Made by a program: the position numbers and the translations under genes | Part shown: positions 1-13,422 of the stretch, in pieces | Layout of the letters: each line of letters begins with the position of its first letter | Numbering within the stretch: position 1 is the stretch's first letter | Notes under the pieces: generated by a model | The model's input: only the letters and a program-made list of their open reading frames with translations | The model's database searches: none | Told to the model about the DNA's origin: nothing | Assembly: GCA_964584165.1 (NCBI GenBank) | Contig: CAZOYW010000011.1 | Span: 20,910-84,909 of the forward strand | DNA length: 64,000 nucleotides | Direction of reading: 5' to 3' | Source: CAZKCI01 sp964584165 | GTDB taxonomy: Bacteria; Auribacterota; Erginobacteria; Erginobacterales; CAZKCI01

Positions 1-3000
1 TTGATCGCTGCTCCTCCGAGCAGGAGCTGATCCTATCTCGAAACAGCACGGGGATTTATTTGATCAATTGCACCGTCACCGGCTGCGCGGCGGGAGCAAA
101 AATGCCCGTTTCGTTGATAAGATTCGACAATTGCCAGGATGTTGTCGTGGCCAATTGCACGATCGCGGACAACCGGTTGACTAGCTCCGATCGAGCTATC
201 CTTGATTTTCACGATTCCAAGGGTGAGGTCTTCAACACGATCCTCTGGAATCCCGGTTATCGGGAGATCGACGCGGACGGGACCGCCGATCTGATCGTTT
301 CCGACTCGGATATCCGACTCGGATTTCCCGGCGAAGGAGTCTTCTCGTCCGATCCGCTTTTTGCGGACGACTATCATCTAGGCGCGGAGAGCCCCTGCCG
401 GGACATCGGAAGCCCCGAGGGGGCGCCGGAAGACGATCGGGAAGGCGATCCGCGCCCGTTTGGGAGAGGCTATGACATCGGAGCCGACGAATGCCTGCTT
501 CCAGGCGTGCCCTTCGAACCGACCGCTGCTTTTTCCCCGCCTTCCCCGGAAGCGGATCGACCGATCCGGTCTTTCCCGAGACGCCTGGGTGGAACGCCGC
601 CGCCCATCTCTCCTTCCCCATCCCCCACCCCCGATTTTTCCCCTTCTCCGACCCCGGTCCCCAGCGCTTCCCCTACCCCAGTCTGGTATCACGCATTCAA
701 GGTCCAGGCATCGGCCGATGACGCTCATGAGACCGGGATCGGGACGCGTTCCTCCACCAACATCATGACTGATGTTTTCGCCTATCCCGACGCCGGAAAT
801 GCCATGTATAAATGCGCCGGCATCCGCTTTCAGAACGTCACCCTCCCCAAAAACGCCTCCATCGCTTCTGCCTCCATATGGTTCAACGTCCAAAGCGCCG
901 ACCGCGACGACGCCGCTTTCCGGATTTATGGAAACGCTAGCGACGACGCCCTGGATTTTGCCGCACAGACCGCGATCATCTCGCGCCCCCGGACCGAATC
1001 TTATAAGGCCTGGCAAAAAACCAGCGTCGGCACGGGATGGAAAGAGATGACCGGATTGGGCCCGGTGGTCTCCGAAATCTTCGAGCGGGACGGCTGGGCG
1101 AGCGGTAATAGCCTCGCCCTGCTCTTGATCGCCGACGTCGCAGAGCAGAAGCTATTCCGAATTCAGGCCTACGACCAGGATCCCATACATGGAGCCGAGC
1201 TGATTATCATACGGAACCTGACTCCCACCCCGACGGTCACTCCGTTCGGCTACCAGACGCCGTCACCCTCGCCGACCACCACCCCCACCGCGACTCCTGA
1301 GCCTACGAGCACGCCTACTCCGTTCGGTTTCCAAACTCCATCGCCAACAGCGACGCCGAGCGTCACCCCCACGCCGATTTGGTATCACGTGTTCAAAGTC
1401 CAAGCTTCGGGCGACGACGCCCACGAGACCGGGATCGGAAATCATTCCTCCACCAACATCCTGACTGATGTTTTCGCCTATCCCGACGCCGGTAATAATT
1501 TGTACAAATGCGCCGGCGTTCGTTTCCAGAACGTCACCCTCCCCAAGAACGCCAGTATCGCTTCCGCCTCGGTCAGGTTTAACGTCCAGAACACTTGGCG
1601 CGACGACGCCTCTTTCCGGATTTTCGCCAACGCAGTCGACAACGCCCTGGACTTCAACGCGCAGACCGAGATCATCGCCCGGCCCCGGAGCGAGGCTTAC
1701 AAAGCTTGGCAGAAAAACAACCTCGGCGCCGGCTGGAAGGAAATGACCGGTGTGGCTCCGGTGGTCTCCGAAATCTTCGCGCGGGACGGCTGGGCGAGCG
1801 GCAACAGCCTCGCCCTGCTCCTGGTCGGCGACCTGGGAGAGCAGAAGCTTTTCCGTTTCTATGCTTACGACCAGGACCCCGCCCAGGGAGCCGAGCTGAT
1901 CGTCATCCGCAACATCACTCCAACCCCGAGCCCGGAACCGACGACCACCCCCAGCCCGGCCGGTTATAAAACTCCGACGCCCGAACCCACGGTAACATCC
2001 ACTCCGATTTCCCCCACCCCTACGCCCAGCCCTACGCCTACCGCCATCCCCAGCCCTTCGCCCTCGGCGCCGTTGATTGACGAGGGATTCGATGAATTTC
2101 ACTCCGGTTCCCGTCCCACCGGCTGGACGTTCCTCTCTTGCAACGAGGATTCCGATACATATACGACCGAGGGATACTATGGAAGAACCCCTCCCGCCCT
2201 CAGACTCGACGCCACCGGCGACCAGATCTTCACCAAGACAATCTCACAACCGAATGATTTAAATTTCTGGATCAAGGGCCTGGGCACGGATGATACCAGC
2301 GCCTTGCTGGTCGAAGAGTATTTCGGCACCGAGTGGCACCAAGTGACAAATATCGTCGGCTTGCCGACCACGGAAATGATCGAGGGACCTTTCTCACTAA
2401 ACGCCGGCTCCACGCAAATCAAATTCTCCTATGCGAAAAGCGCCGGGAATCTTGCCTTCGACGATGTCATCGTATCGGCGCTGATCGCCCCCACCCCTTC
2501 TCCGACGCCCTCCCCCGAACCCACCGCCACTCCTTCGCCATCCCCCACCGCAACGCCAACGTCGACCCCGACGCCGGAGGGGTACAAAACGCCGACCCCC
2601 TACTTCAGCAACATGCTGGAGAACCCCGGTTTCGAGACCGGAGATTTCGCGCCCTGGTGGCGGGGCGAGGGCGAATCGCATATTTATCTCGCGGATTACA
2701 ACCCCCAGTCTGGTTCCTATTCAGCCAGGTTCGAGGACCCGACCACTCAGTACGCTGATCGGTGCTTGAAATCGAACTTTATCTCCGTCGCGTCAGGCGC
2801 TTACTACGACCTGAGCGGCTGGTTCTACGTCGATTGGGACGCCGCAACGGGGGCCATCGACAACTGCTTCTTGAGGCTTACCGCCGACTGGTTCGGCCAG
2901 ACCTGGAATTACATCAGCGCCTCTCCGGGGATAACCGGTTGGCACAACCAAACCTTCCTGGACTGGGAAGAAAAAGCTCTGCATCTGCTCAAAGCGCCCC

Positions 3001-6000
3001 CCGGGGCTTTTTACGCTCAGGCCAGAGCCGACTGTCACGAAGAAGCGGGGCCGGGTTATCAGAACGACGTCTTAGTCGATAGTTTTTACTTCGGAGAAGC
3101 TATTACCCCCTCCCCCACACCGGAAGGGTATGAGACCCCCACGCCCATTCCCACAACGACGCCGTATTTCAGCAATGAGTTGGAAAATCCCGATTTCGAG
3201 ACCGGAGATTTCGCGCCCTGGTGGCGGGGCGAGGGCGAGTCGCATATTTATCTCGCGGATTACAACCCCCAGTCCGGGTTCTATGCGGTCAAATTCGAAG
3301 ACCCGACCACGCAGTATGCCGACCGGTGTTTGAGATCGAACTATATCTCCGTTGCGGCAGGCTCCTATTACGATTTAAGCGGCTGGTTTTACGTAGATTG
3401 GGACACCGATACGGGCGCTATCGACAACTGCTTCTTGAGGCTTACCGCCGACTGGTTCGGCCAGACCTGGAATTACATCGGCGCCTCTCCGGGGACAACC
3501 GGATGGCACAACCAAACCTTCCTGGACTGGGAGAAGAAGTCATTCTCTTCGCTCGAAGCGCCAGACGGCGCTTTTTACGCCCAGGTCAAGGCTGATTGCC
3601 ACGAAGCAGCGGGACCGGGCTATCAAAACGACATCTTCGTCGACAATTTCCATTTTCAAGGCGCCGGCCTACCCGACCTGACCATCCGGGCGAGCGATAT
3701 CACCTTCGTCTCCGAGCACAATCCTCCCTTGCCCGACGAAGCCGTGACGATTCGGGCCGTCGTCCGCAACATCGGTCCCGTCCCATCGCAGGATTTCAGC
3801 GTCGCTTTCTCCGATTACACCGACCCGCTGGGGGATCCGCAGTCGGTCGGCGGCCTCGAGCCGGGCGAATCGGCGTTCGTGGAAGTGACCGCCGCTTTCC
3901 CGACTTCTTACCGGGTGATCACGGCCCGGGCCGATGCCGCGAGCGAGATCGAAGAAGAGAACGAGAACAACAACGAAGCAAACCGGGTGCTGCGGATCGG
4001 CGATCCCCCGGTCGGCTCCAACGGGAAGATCGTCGTTGAGGCTTCCGTTCCCAGCCCCGCTTGTTCGGGAAGTCAGAAGACCGTCTCCGGCACGGCAACG
4101 TATGAAATAACCTGTGACGGCGAGGTCTCCACCTATCCCGTCAAAGGCGGGAAGGTGAGCGTGCAGGTCGAGGGCGAGGGCTTCTTCTCCAACGTCCACA
4201 CCGATTATACCGGCGCCTTCGGTCAAAATATCATCGCCCCCCCGCCGGGTGGTTGGAGGCTCTGCGTCGCGGTAACTGACAATACCCTGACCGGTTACGA
4301 TAACATCTGGCTGACGGCGAAATATTGCCCCCCGACGCCGACCCCGGTCAATCATCCCGAACTGGTCATCAACTGCAGCGACGTGACCTTCAACAACTAT
4401 TTCCCCACGCCGGGGAATACCGTTTCGATCGAAACGGCGGTAAGAAACGTCGGAACCGATGCGGCCCCGGACGTTCTGGTCAACCTGTACGATTCCGCGG
4501 GCGCGCGGGTCGCTCAATCCGAACCGATTGACATCGGGCCCGGGGAAACGGGGGTGGCCGAGATCGATTATACGGTTCCGGAGCCGGACGGCACCTTCCG
4601 CCTCTTGCGGGTATCGGTGGCTCCCGCTTCTGGAGAAACGGATATCTATGACAACGACGTCACCCAAGTGATCCAAGTGGGGAACCCGGAAGGATCGGCT
4701 CGGATCATCATCGATAACCTCCATGCAGCGGACGCCTGCCCCGTCGCCGGAGCCTCGGTCCATGCCCACGTTCACTACGAGTTGACGGAGAACGGCGTGC
4801 CCATCGACGATTTCCCCGTCATGGGGGCCTGGAGCTCCTGCACCGTTGGAGAAGAGGGGCCTTTTACCGGCTCATTCAGCGATTACTTCGGCAACGTCGC
4901 CCAACCCTTCACCGCTCCCGCCAGCGTTGGGACCCATCCCCTGACGCTCACCGTCGATGACTGCGATTCCGTCGCCGAGTTCGGCGCGCAGACCGGGGTG
5001 ATCAAAGTCGTGGATTGCCAGCAGGAGGATATCCGCATCTATTCGGAGGATATCATCTTCGAATATGGGACAAACATCCCCCTCGATCAACAGATGTATA
5101 TCACGGGCGAGATCCACTACCAGGGACCCGGAGACCGGACCGACATCCCCGTGCAGATAAAAGACAGCTACCTAGAGGAGGGCGAACTGGAGACGGTGGT
5201 TTTGAGCACCCAGTACCTGGATTTTCCCGACTCGGGGATTTACGTTCAGCCCGCGTTTTATTATTACACCGCCGCGCCGGAGGGGGTCCATATCATCGAA
5301 TTCGATCTGGACGCCTCGTTCGGCAACCAATCGAACGACCAGGCCACCCGGGTTCTCACCGTGGGCGAACTCCAGCCGGAGCTCACCGTCCACATCCTGC
5401 AGCCGGTCGACGATGAACCGATTACCATCCTGCATCTGCCGATCCGCATCGAGGTCAAAGACGAGACCATGACCGCGCTGGGGCGGGACGATCTTTCCGT
5501 TTTGCAGGTCGAATTCAGGCGGGATACGGACATCGCGGACGAACCGATCGACGCGCTGACCGCCGGCACCTACACCGGGGGAATCTTTACCGTAATCTGG
5601 GATCCTCGCGACGACCTGCCGCTCGGACCGATCGACATCGTGGCCACCGCGCTCGACACGGAGGGTGGAACGGGCTGGGATACAAACGTGCCCATCGTCA
5701 TCGCCTATGTCCCCTCTCCGACGCCGTCTACCACCCCCACGCCAACTCCGACACCTACTCCCACAGTCTGCTGCATCTCTCCCACACCCACACCCACCAT
5801 GACTCCGATTCCCACCTCCCCCCCCCCCGTGACTCCTACGCCGTCGCCAATCACCCCGCATACGCCTACCCCCTCCCCGGTTACCCCTCCCCCGACGCCC
5901 GAAACCAGTCCAACGTCGCCGCCATTTCCAACGGCGACGGCGACGCCGAAGCCAACGGAAACGATTACTCCCACCCCCAGTCCCTCGCCCAGCGTGCCCC

Positions 6001-7774
6001 CGACCGCTACACCGTCCCCTTCCCCGACCCCCAGCGCGACTCCGACCGCGTCGCCATCTCCATCTCCTCTTAAGAAGGCGGTTAAATTGACGTCTTCCGG
6101 GGTCGAGTATTCGACAATCCAAGACGCGGTCAACGCCGCCGCCAACCCCGACACGCTGTTGGTGGCCAACTGCACCTTCAATGAAAATGTCGTGCTCTCT
6201 GGGACCAAGGACAACCTGACCCTGAAAGGAGGGTATGACCCCTACAGCTGGACCAAAGACGTGGGAACGGTCTCAGTCATCAACGGCGGCGGGAACGATG
6301 GAATTAAGGTCGAAAGCGGGTGCGAGGCGCTGAGCGTTCAGGGCTTCCGAATCACGAACTGTCGTTATGGGATTTTCACAATCTTAGCTTCCCCCCAAAT
6401 CACCAATTGCTTGATGGCGGGAAATACCAGCGGCGTCTGCGCATCGGGGGGATCCCCTCTGTTGACCAACTGCACGATCGTTGACAACGCCAACACGGGC
6501 GTCTACGGAGACTCCCTGACCAGCCTCGCGGTCAAGAACTGCATCGTCGCCAATAACGGCGGCTGGGGGTTGGACGCCCATTCCGGCGTGAACGTGACCT
6601 ACTCCGACATCTACGNNNNNNNNNNNNNNNNNNNNNNNNNNNNNNNNNNNNNNNNNNNNNNNNNNNNNNNNNNNNNNNNNNNNNNNNNNNNNNNNNNNNN
6701 NNNNNNNNNNNNNNNGGCTGGGGGTTGGACGCCCATTCCGGCGTGAACGTGACCTACTCCGACATCTACGACAATGCCTCCGGCTCCGTGCGTTACCCCA
6801 AATACACCACCATAGGCGCCGGCTGCATTTCGGCCGACCCCCGTTTCCAGGGCGAAGAGGACTACCGCCTCCAAGAGAACTCCCCCTGCCTGAACAACGC
6901 CACCGGGACGGGCGCGCCGGCCGACGACATCGCCGGCAACGGCCGCCCCCAGGGCGGCGGCTACGAGATCGGCTGCTACGAGGCCTCCTATGCCGGCGGC
7001 GGCAACGCCACCACCTACGTGGACGGCGTCAATGGCAGCGACGCCAACGACGGAACCAGTGCGGAGGAGGCCAAGCAGACGATCGGAGGCGGGATCGGGG
7101 CGACCGCGGAGGGCGGAACCTGCGTCGTCCTCCCCGCCACCTATCACGAGAACCTCATCCTATCCTCCAACATCACCCTGGAGGGGCAGGGCTCGGGCGG
7201 CAACCTCGCCGTGATCGATGGCGGCGGGCTTACAACGGGGATCCGGGTGGGGCGGTCACCGACCATCCGCAACCTCCGGATCACCAACTCCACCGCCGGG
7301 ATATATTTCTACGGATCATCCGCCTCCCCGACGATCGAGAACTGCCTCATCGAAGGGAACACCTACGGCGTTCATTGTACTTACGGCGCCTCTTCCTTGA
7401 CCAACTGCACGATCGTTGACAACGCCAACACGGGCGTCTACGGAGACTCCCTGACCAGCCTCGCGGTCAAGAACTGCATCGTCGCCAATAACGGCGGCTG
7501 GGGGTTGGACGCCCATTCCGGCGTGAACGTGACCTACTCCGACATCTACGGCAACGCCGCCGGCGACATTGGCCAGCCGACCTACACCACGCTGGGCGCC
7601 GGATATATTTCGATTGATCCACAATTCGCGGGGGAGGGGGATTGGCACTTGCAGGCGGGCTCGCCTTGCGTCGATGCCGGCACCGGCGCCGGCGCGCCTT
7701 CCGACGACATCGAGGGCAATACACGCCCACATGACGATGGATACGACATGGGAAGTTACGAATTGAGCTACTAG
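1..7774 (+). CDS. Giant secreted parallel beta-helix repeat protein (5' partial, interrupted by scaffold gap)
   Basis: The frame is open from base 3, so the N-terminus lies outside the window; the stop is at 7772-7774. Order by nucleotide: end of a beta-helix with a Cys-containing 'choice-of-anchor'-like close (to about 500); Pro/Thr/Ser linker; beta-sandwich module A1 (685-1215) and copy A2 (1381-1915); jelly-roll-like segment (2073-2490); Asn-Pro-x-Phe-Glu carbohydrate-binding-like module B1 (2605-3095) and copy B2 (3160-3665); CARDB-like domains starting near 3670 and 4360; further Ig-like segments to 5710; long Thr-Pro linker (5710-6070); right-handed beta-helix (6075-7700) with repeated 'ITNC/LTNCTIVDN' rungs. 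The frame changes across the 100-N gap because the gap size is arbitrary, so I read both sides as one gene. Probably a cell-surface or exported adhesin or glycan-binding protein; no catalytic motif recognised. Confidence 0.8.
6616..6715. other. Scaffold gap (100 N) inside a repeat
   Basis: Exactly 100 N. The 50-odd bases before the gap (from about 6560) recur immediately after it (6716-6770) and again at 7495-7550, so the gap sits where near-identical beta-helix coding repeats broke the assembly. The true length, and so the number of repeat copies, is unknown. Confidence 0.98.
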
Positions 7775-7776
7775 CA

Positions 7777-7828
7777 AATAAGAACCGCCGAGGAGCGCCC
7801 CGGCCGGGGCTCCTCGGCGGTTCTTATT
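7777..7828. terminator. Bidirectional terminator-like hairpin
   Basis: A perfect 20-bp stem (7777-7796 with 7809-7828) closes on a GC-rich self-complementary loop. The arms start and end in AATAAGAACC/GGTTCTTATT, giving T-rich flanks in both directions. It begins three bases after the beta-helix gene stop and ends just before the 3' end of the convergent tRNA gene, so it could terminate both. Confidence 0.75.
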
Positions 7829-7829
7829 A

Positions 7830-7904
7830 TGGTGGGCCCGGCAGGGATCGAACCTGCAACCAAGGGATTATGAGTCCCCTGCTCTACCATTGAGCTACAG
7901 GCCC
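7830..7904 (-). tRNA. tRNA with anticodon CAU (Ile2 or elongator Met)
   Basis: On the minus strand a full cloverleaf can be drawn: 7-bp acceptor stem GGGCCTG/CGGGCCC with one G-U pair, D-arm GTAGCTCAATGGTAGAGC, anticodon loop CTCATAA (anticodon CAU at 7872-7870), T-arm with GGTTCGATCC, discriminator A and an encoded CCA end. The anticodon stem and variable region look more like the lysidine-modified tRNA-Ile2 than elongator tRNA-Met, but this cannot be settled by eye. It is not an initiator tRNA: the first base pair is G-C. Confidence 0.93.
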
Positions 7905-7951
7905 TTTTTATTTCTGCCTCCCGATCTCCGATCGGGAGGGAGAAATAAAAA
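7905..7951. repeat. AT-flanked inverted repeat
   Basis: Arms 7905-7925 and 7931-7951 pair over 21 bases with one mismatch around a 5-base loop. It lies between the end of rpoD and the 5' end of the tRNA gene (both on the minus strand) and may be an rpoD terminator or a processing site. The rest of 7952-8068 shows nothing I recognise. Confidence 0.6.
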
Positions 7952-8068
7952 GAACGTGGGCGATCATCTTGAGCGAAGAGAGAGAATCTTCCCTCTCCGC
8001 AAAACGCGTCGCGAAGAGCGCGGACGGCGGACGAATTCGCTTCTCCCGGCTCACCGCCGACCGCGATC

Positions 8069-8107
8069 GACTTATCCTAGATTCGCCGGCGCGGCGCGCC
8101 GGGGGAA

Positions 8108-8119
<12 letters not shown>
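8069..8119. terminator. Inverted repeat spanning the rpoD stop codon
   Basis: GACTTATCCTAG (8069-8080) is exactly inverted as CTAGGATAAGTC (8108-8119), around a GC-rich inner palindrome. The right arm holds the last rpoD codons and its TAG stop, so the gene end itself forms one side of the hairpin. Confidence 0.65.
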
Positions 8120-9764
<1,645 letters not shown>

Positions 9765-9772
<8 letters not shown>

Positions 9773-11543
9773 CGAGGCTCTGTTCCAGCCGGCCGGGCAG
9801 CTCGTCCAGGGCCCGGCGGAGCGCGAGGCATTCCTGCTGCAGTCGGGAGACCTCCCCGCCCGCCGCATCGGCCCGCGCGATCTCGTCGCGCAGGCGGTTG
9901 AGCCGGGCCCGGATCCCCCGCCTCCTCACCGTCCCCGCCACCTCCCTGACCTCGCGGGCCGACGGCGCGCCGCCTTCTCCCTCGAGCAGGCAGTGGGCGA
10001 TCGTCTCTTGGTGCGAAGGTTCTCTCAAAACGAGCGGCAGGAAGCGGGCGAGTGGGAGGCGCCGGTCGCGGACGAGCTCTCGGATCGCTTCCGCGATCGG
10101 TCGCAGGGCGGGGCTGAAGTCCTCCGGGTCGAAGGCATAATCAATTGAATTTAAAAGACTATCATTATTAATGATAAATGTCAATAGGATGAGCTGGCTC
10201 CGGTCGGGGGCGGGGGAGGGCGGCGCGGCCGGGGTGGGCGGACGGGACGGGACGGGGCCCCGCCGCTTCCCTAGCTCCTCCCGCACCGCCGCCTCCGAGA
10301 CGCCGAGCGCGGAGGCGAGCTTCTTCAGGTAACCGTCCCGAAGGACGGCGGACTCGATCGCCCCGATCGTCTCCAGCATCTCCCGCAAGACCTTGAGCTT
10401 CCCCCGGTCGGTCCGGACGTCGTTCCTCCGGCAGAGCTCGTTGAGCTTGAAGTCGATAAGGGGGGCCGCCTCCCGGACCGCGCGCCGGAAGGCCGGCGCC
10501 CCCTCTTTCGCGATGAAGCTGTCCGGATCCTCGCCCGGGGGGAGGAGGGCGATCCGGACCTCGAAGTTTTTCTGGAGAAAGACGCCGAGCCCGCGGAGAG
10601 AGGCTTCGACCCCCGCCGGGTCGGCGTCGAAGGCGGTCACCACCTTGTCCGTGTAGCGCTTGAAGATCTGGGCCTGGACCTCGGTGAAGGCGGTCCCCTG
10701 GGAGCAGACCATGTTCCTCACCCCCTCCTGGTGCGCCCGGATGACGTCGAAGTAGCCCTCCCCCAGGATCGCCTCCCCCTCGGAGGAGATCGCCTCCCGG
10801 GCCAGGTGGAGGCCGAAGAGCATCTGCCCCTTCCGGAAGAGAGGAGTCTCGGGGGAGTTGATGTACTTGGGCTGGCTGTCGTCGAAGACCCGTCCGCCGA
10901 ACGCGACCACCCGCCCCTGGCTGTCGCAGACCGGGACGATCAGCCGGTGGCGGAAGCGGTCGTATCCCCCTTCCTTCTCCGCCCGCTTGATCGCCAGCCC
11001 GCCCTCCACGATCAACTCCAGGGGGAAGCCCTTCTTCCGGGCGTGGTTGACGAAGGAATCCCAGGAGGGCTGGGCGTAGCCGAGGCGGAAGCGGAGGATC
11101 GTCTCCTCCGCGATCTTCCGCCCGGCGAGGTACCTCCGGGCGACCTCCCCGTTCTGGGACTTCACAAGCCCCCAGTGGAAGAAGTCGGCCGCCAGGGCGT
11201 GGAGCTTGAGGAGGCGGTCGCGGTGGGAGAGCTCCTCCTTCCCGAGCTCGGGGAGAGGGATCCCCGCCCGCTCGGCGAGGAGGCGCACCGCCTCGGGGAA
11301 GGTGAGGCCGTCCTGGCGCATCAGGAAGGAGAAGACGTCGCCCCCCGCCCCGCAGCCGAAGCAGTGGAAGATCTGGCGCTGGGGGTTGACGAAGAAGGAG
11401 GGGGTCTTCTCGGAGTGGAAGGGGCAAAGCGCCTTGTAGGTCGACCCCGCCTTCTTCAGGGGAAGGTAGCGGGAAACGACCTCGACGATGTCGTTGTGAG
11501 CCTGGATCGTCTCCAGGAGCTCGGGGGGATAGAGGCGGGCCAT
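9765..11543 (-). CDS. dnaG: DNA primase DnaG
   Basis: A 592-residue replicative primase that makes RNA primers at the fork. The N-terminal CHC2 zinc ribbon is complete ('CPFHSEKTPSF' then 'FHCFGCG', about residues 40-64). The RNA polymerase core includes 'DRFRHRLIVPV' and 'VVAFGGR'. The Toprim motifs are 'GEGYFDVIRAHQ' (catalytic Glu) and 'AFDADPAG' (metal-binding Asp pair). After a Pro-rich linker (around residue 430) comes a divergent helical C-terminal helicase-binding domain. Length is close to the 581 residues of E. coli DnaG. It is followed by rpoD with an 8-bp overlap; the rpsU gene that often precedes dnaG is not here. Confidence 0.97.
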
Positions 11544-11558
11544 GGTGTCGTGAAGCGA

Positions 11559-11598
11559 ATAGGTCCGAGAGGACTTATAGGTCTTATCGGACCTATAG
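11559..11598. repeat. 9-bp micro-tandem repeat (TATAGGACC family)
   Basis: Imperfect units of 9 bp (ATAGGTCCG, AGAGGACTT, ATAGGTCTT, ATCGGACCT) between dnaG and the NIF3-like gene. The same family recurs at 12627-12678 and 60190-60225. The array is partly self-complementary. Confidence 0.8.
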
Positions 11599-11622
11599 CG
11601 GCCGGCGCGCCGGACGCTATTT

Positions 11623-12579
11623 TCAGGAACGTTCCACCCGGACGAAGCCGGAGCAGGGGATGACCTCGAAGGAGCCGCGGAGGCGGAGGCGGTCGAGGAG
11701 AAGGTTGAGCCCCAGCGTATCGGAGGAGATGTGGCCGGCCACGACGAGGTTCAGGTTCAGCTCCTTCGCCTTCTCGATGTGGTCGAGGCTGGCGTGCATC
11801 CCGACCAGGACCCCAACGCCGGCGTGGGCGAGGCTCGCCAGCGCCGCCTTGGGCGGCTCCACCCCGCCGGTCATATCCACGTAGATCTTCCCCGCCCGGT
11901 TGGACTCCTTCCCCGCCACCACCCGGGGCGGAGCGTTGTTCCGGGAAGCCGCCTGGTACTCCGGGATCTCCCGGAGGAGGGCGAGGATGTCGCCGATCGT
12001 CTCCGGCGACTTCTCGGCGAAGAGCTTCTCCAGGTAGCCGGCCACGCAGTTGTCGGCCGGGGTGTGGGCGCAGAGGAAGGGGAGGTCGAGGAGGCGGGAG
12101 GCGTCCACCGCCCGGGTGAAGTTGACCGGCAGCGACTTGCGCTCCACCTCGGTCAGCCGCTCGTCCAGGAGGGCCTCGGCCACGTTGATCGGCACGCCCG
12201 CCCGGTGCATGATGTCCGCCTGCATGGAGATGACGTGGTAGAAGCCGGCCAGGGCCTTCCCTTCGGGGTGGTGGGCAAGAAGGCAGTCGACCCGCCGCCC
12301 CCGCTCGCGGAGGCGGTCGGCCAGAACCACCTCTCCGACCTCGATGTCGATCCCCACCATCAGGGCCGAGACCTCGGCCGCGGGGTCGCCGGCGAGGAGG
12401 CGGGTGTCGGCATAGGGGTTGGCCAGACGGTCCCGGTCAAAAGTCCCCCGGCGGCTCTCCGGGAGGTCGGCGAAGAACTTTTCCAGCCGCGCCAGCTCGC
12501 GGCGGACTCCCGCCTCGCCGCGGGGGTCGGCCGCGATCCCGATCTCGACGATGGCTTGGAAAAGTTCTGCGAGTTTCAT
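11623..12579 (-). CDS. NIF3-like (NGG1p-interacting factor 3) family protein
   Basis: 318 residues. The conserved metal-site pattern of NIF3-like proteins is visible: 'CLLAHHPEG' (His pair), 'AHTPADN' (His and Asp), and 'GMHASLDHIEKAKELNLNLVVAGHISSDTLG' (His and Asp near the C-terminus). The family forms toroidal oligomers with a dinuclear metal centre; its biochemical role is debated, with GTP cyclohydrolase-like and hydrolase activities proposed. It lies upstream of dnaG on the same strand, separated by a 9-bp repeat tract, so co-transcription is possible but not shown. Start ATG 12579. Confidence 0.82.
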   Translation of the reverse strand: MKLAELFQAIVEIGIAADPRGEAGVRRELARLEKFFADLPESRRGTFDRDRLANPYADTRLLAGDPAAEVSALMVGIDIEVGEVVLADRLRERGRRVDCLLAHHPEGKALAGFYHVISMQADIMHRAGVPINVAEALLDERLTEVERKSLPVNFTRAVDASRLLDLPFLCAHTPADNCVAGYLEKLFAEKSPETIGDILALLREIPEYQAASRNNAPPRVVAGKESNRAGKIYVDMTGGVEPPKAALASLAHAGVGVLVGMHASLDHIEKAKELNLNLVVAGHISSDTLGLNLLLDRLRLRGSFEVIPCSGFVRVERS

Positions 12580-12626
12580 GGCGGATTTGAATGAGTATAG
12601 CCCCGCCGAGGACCGCGCGCAAGCCC

Positions 12627-12678
12627 TTATAGGTCCTATAGGACTTATAGGACCTATAAGACCTATAGGACCTATTAA
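12627..12678. repeat. 9-bp micro-tandem repeat (TATAGGACC family)
   Basis: Five to six imperfect 9-bp units related to GACCTATAG fill the space between rsmE and the NIF3-like gene. The tract can pair with itself as short hairpins. Confidence 0.85.
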
Positions 12679-12684
12679 CCGTGG

Positions 12685-13422
12685 CTAGGCCTGAAAATGA
12701 TAGCCGATCATCGCGAGCACCGCCGGGCCGGCGGTCGCGGCGCGCAGGATGCTGGGAGAGATCCGGACGGGGAGGAAGCCGGCGGCGCGGGCGAGGGAAA
12801 CCTCCTCGGAGGTGAATCCGCCCTCGGGGCCGACCGCGGCCAGGATCCCGGCCGGGGGCGCGGCGTCTCCGGTGGCGGTGAGGGCCGCCTTCAAGCTCCT
12901 CTCCTTCTCCCCCTCCCAGGGGAGGAGGCGCAGAGAGAACTCGGAGGCCAGGGCGAGGAGGTTGTTCCAGGAGAGCGGGGGATGGACGGCCGGGAGGACG
13001 GACTGCCCGCTCTGGCGGCAGGCGTCGGCGACGATGGCGTTGATCCGCTCCTCCTTCTTCTCCCAGCTCCGGAGCTCGCCCACGCAGCGGGCGGCGGCCA
13101 GGGGGTAGAGGTCGGAGAGGCCGACCTCGGCGCACTGGCGCACCGCCGCCTCGAAGTCGCGCCCCTTGAGGAAGGACTGGGCCAGGGCGAGGCGGAAGGT
13201 CCGGGTCGGGGGCGGTCGGGAAACGGCGGTGACGATCGCCTCCACCCGGCGGGGGGAGAGGATCCCGATCGTCGCCGTGTACTCGGCCCCCTCCCCGTCG
13301 AAGGCGACGATCTCCTCCCCGCGGCGGAGGCGGAGCACCCGCTCGATGTAATGGGCGTCCTTGCCCTCGAAGATCACCCGCCGCCCGCGCAGGGCGCCCG
13401 GAGGAAGCAGGAAGCGTCTCAC
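12685..13422 (-). CDS. rsmE: 16S rRNA (uracil1498-N3)-methyltransferase RsmE
   Basis: 245 residues. N-terminal PUA-like domain ('VRRFLLPP...KDAHYIERVLRLRRGEEIVAFDG') followed by a SPOUT methyltransferase domain with the knot signatures 'AAVGPEGGFTSEEV' and 'LRAATAGPAVLAMI'. RsmE methylates U1498 in the decoding region of 16S rRNA with SAM. The start is GTG 13422, whose GTGA overlaps the dnaJ TGA stop by 4 bp, a classic coupled start; reading further upstream would only run inside dnaJ. Third gene of a grpE-dnaJ-rsmE operon, an arrangement also known from other bacteria in which rsmE follows dnaJ. Confidence 0.94.
   Translation of the reverse strand: MRRFLLPPGALRGRRVIFEGKDAHYIERVLRLRRGEEIVAFDGEGAEYTATIGILSPRRVEAIVTAVSRPPPTRTFRLALAQSFLKGRDFEAAVRQCAEVGLSDLYPLAAARCVGELRSWEKKEERINAIVADACRQSGQSVLPAVHPPLSWNNLLALASEFSLRLLPWEGEKERSLKAALTATGDAAPPAGILAAVGPEGGFTSEEVSLARAAGFLPVRISPSILRAATAGPAVLAMIGYHFQA

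Noticed and set aside
6616..6746. Frameshift/pseudogene in the beta-helix protein
   Set aside because: The frame change coincides with a 100-N placeholder gap of unknown true size, so no frameshift can be claimed.
7830..7904. Initiator tRNA-fMet
   Set aside because: The acceptor stem has a normal G-C first pair and the anticodon stem lacks the three consecutive G-C pairs of initiators.
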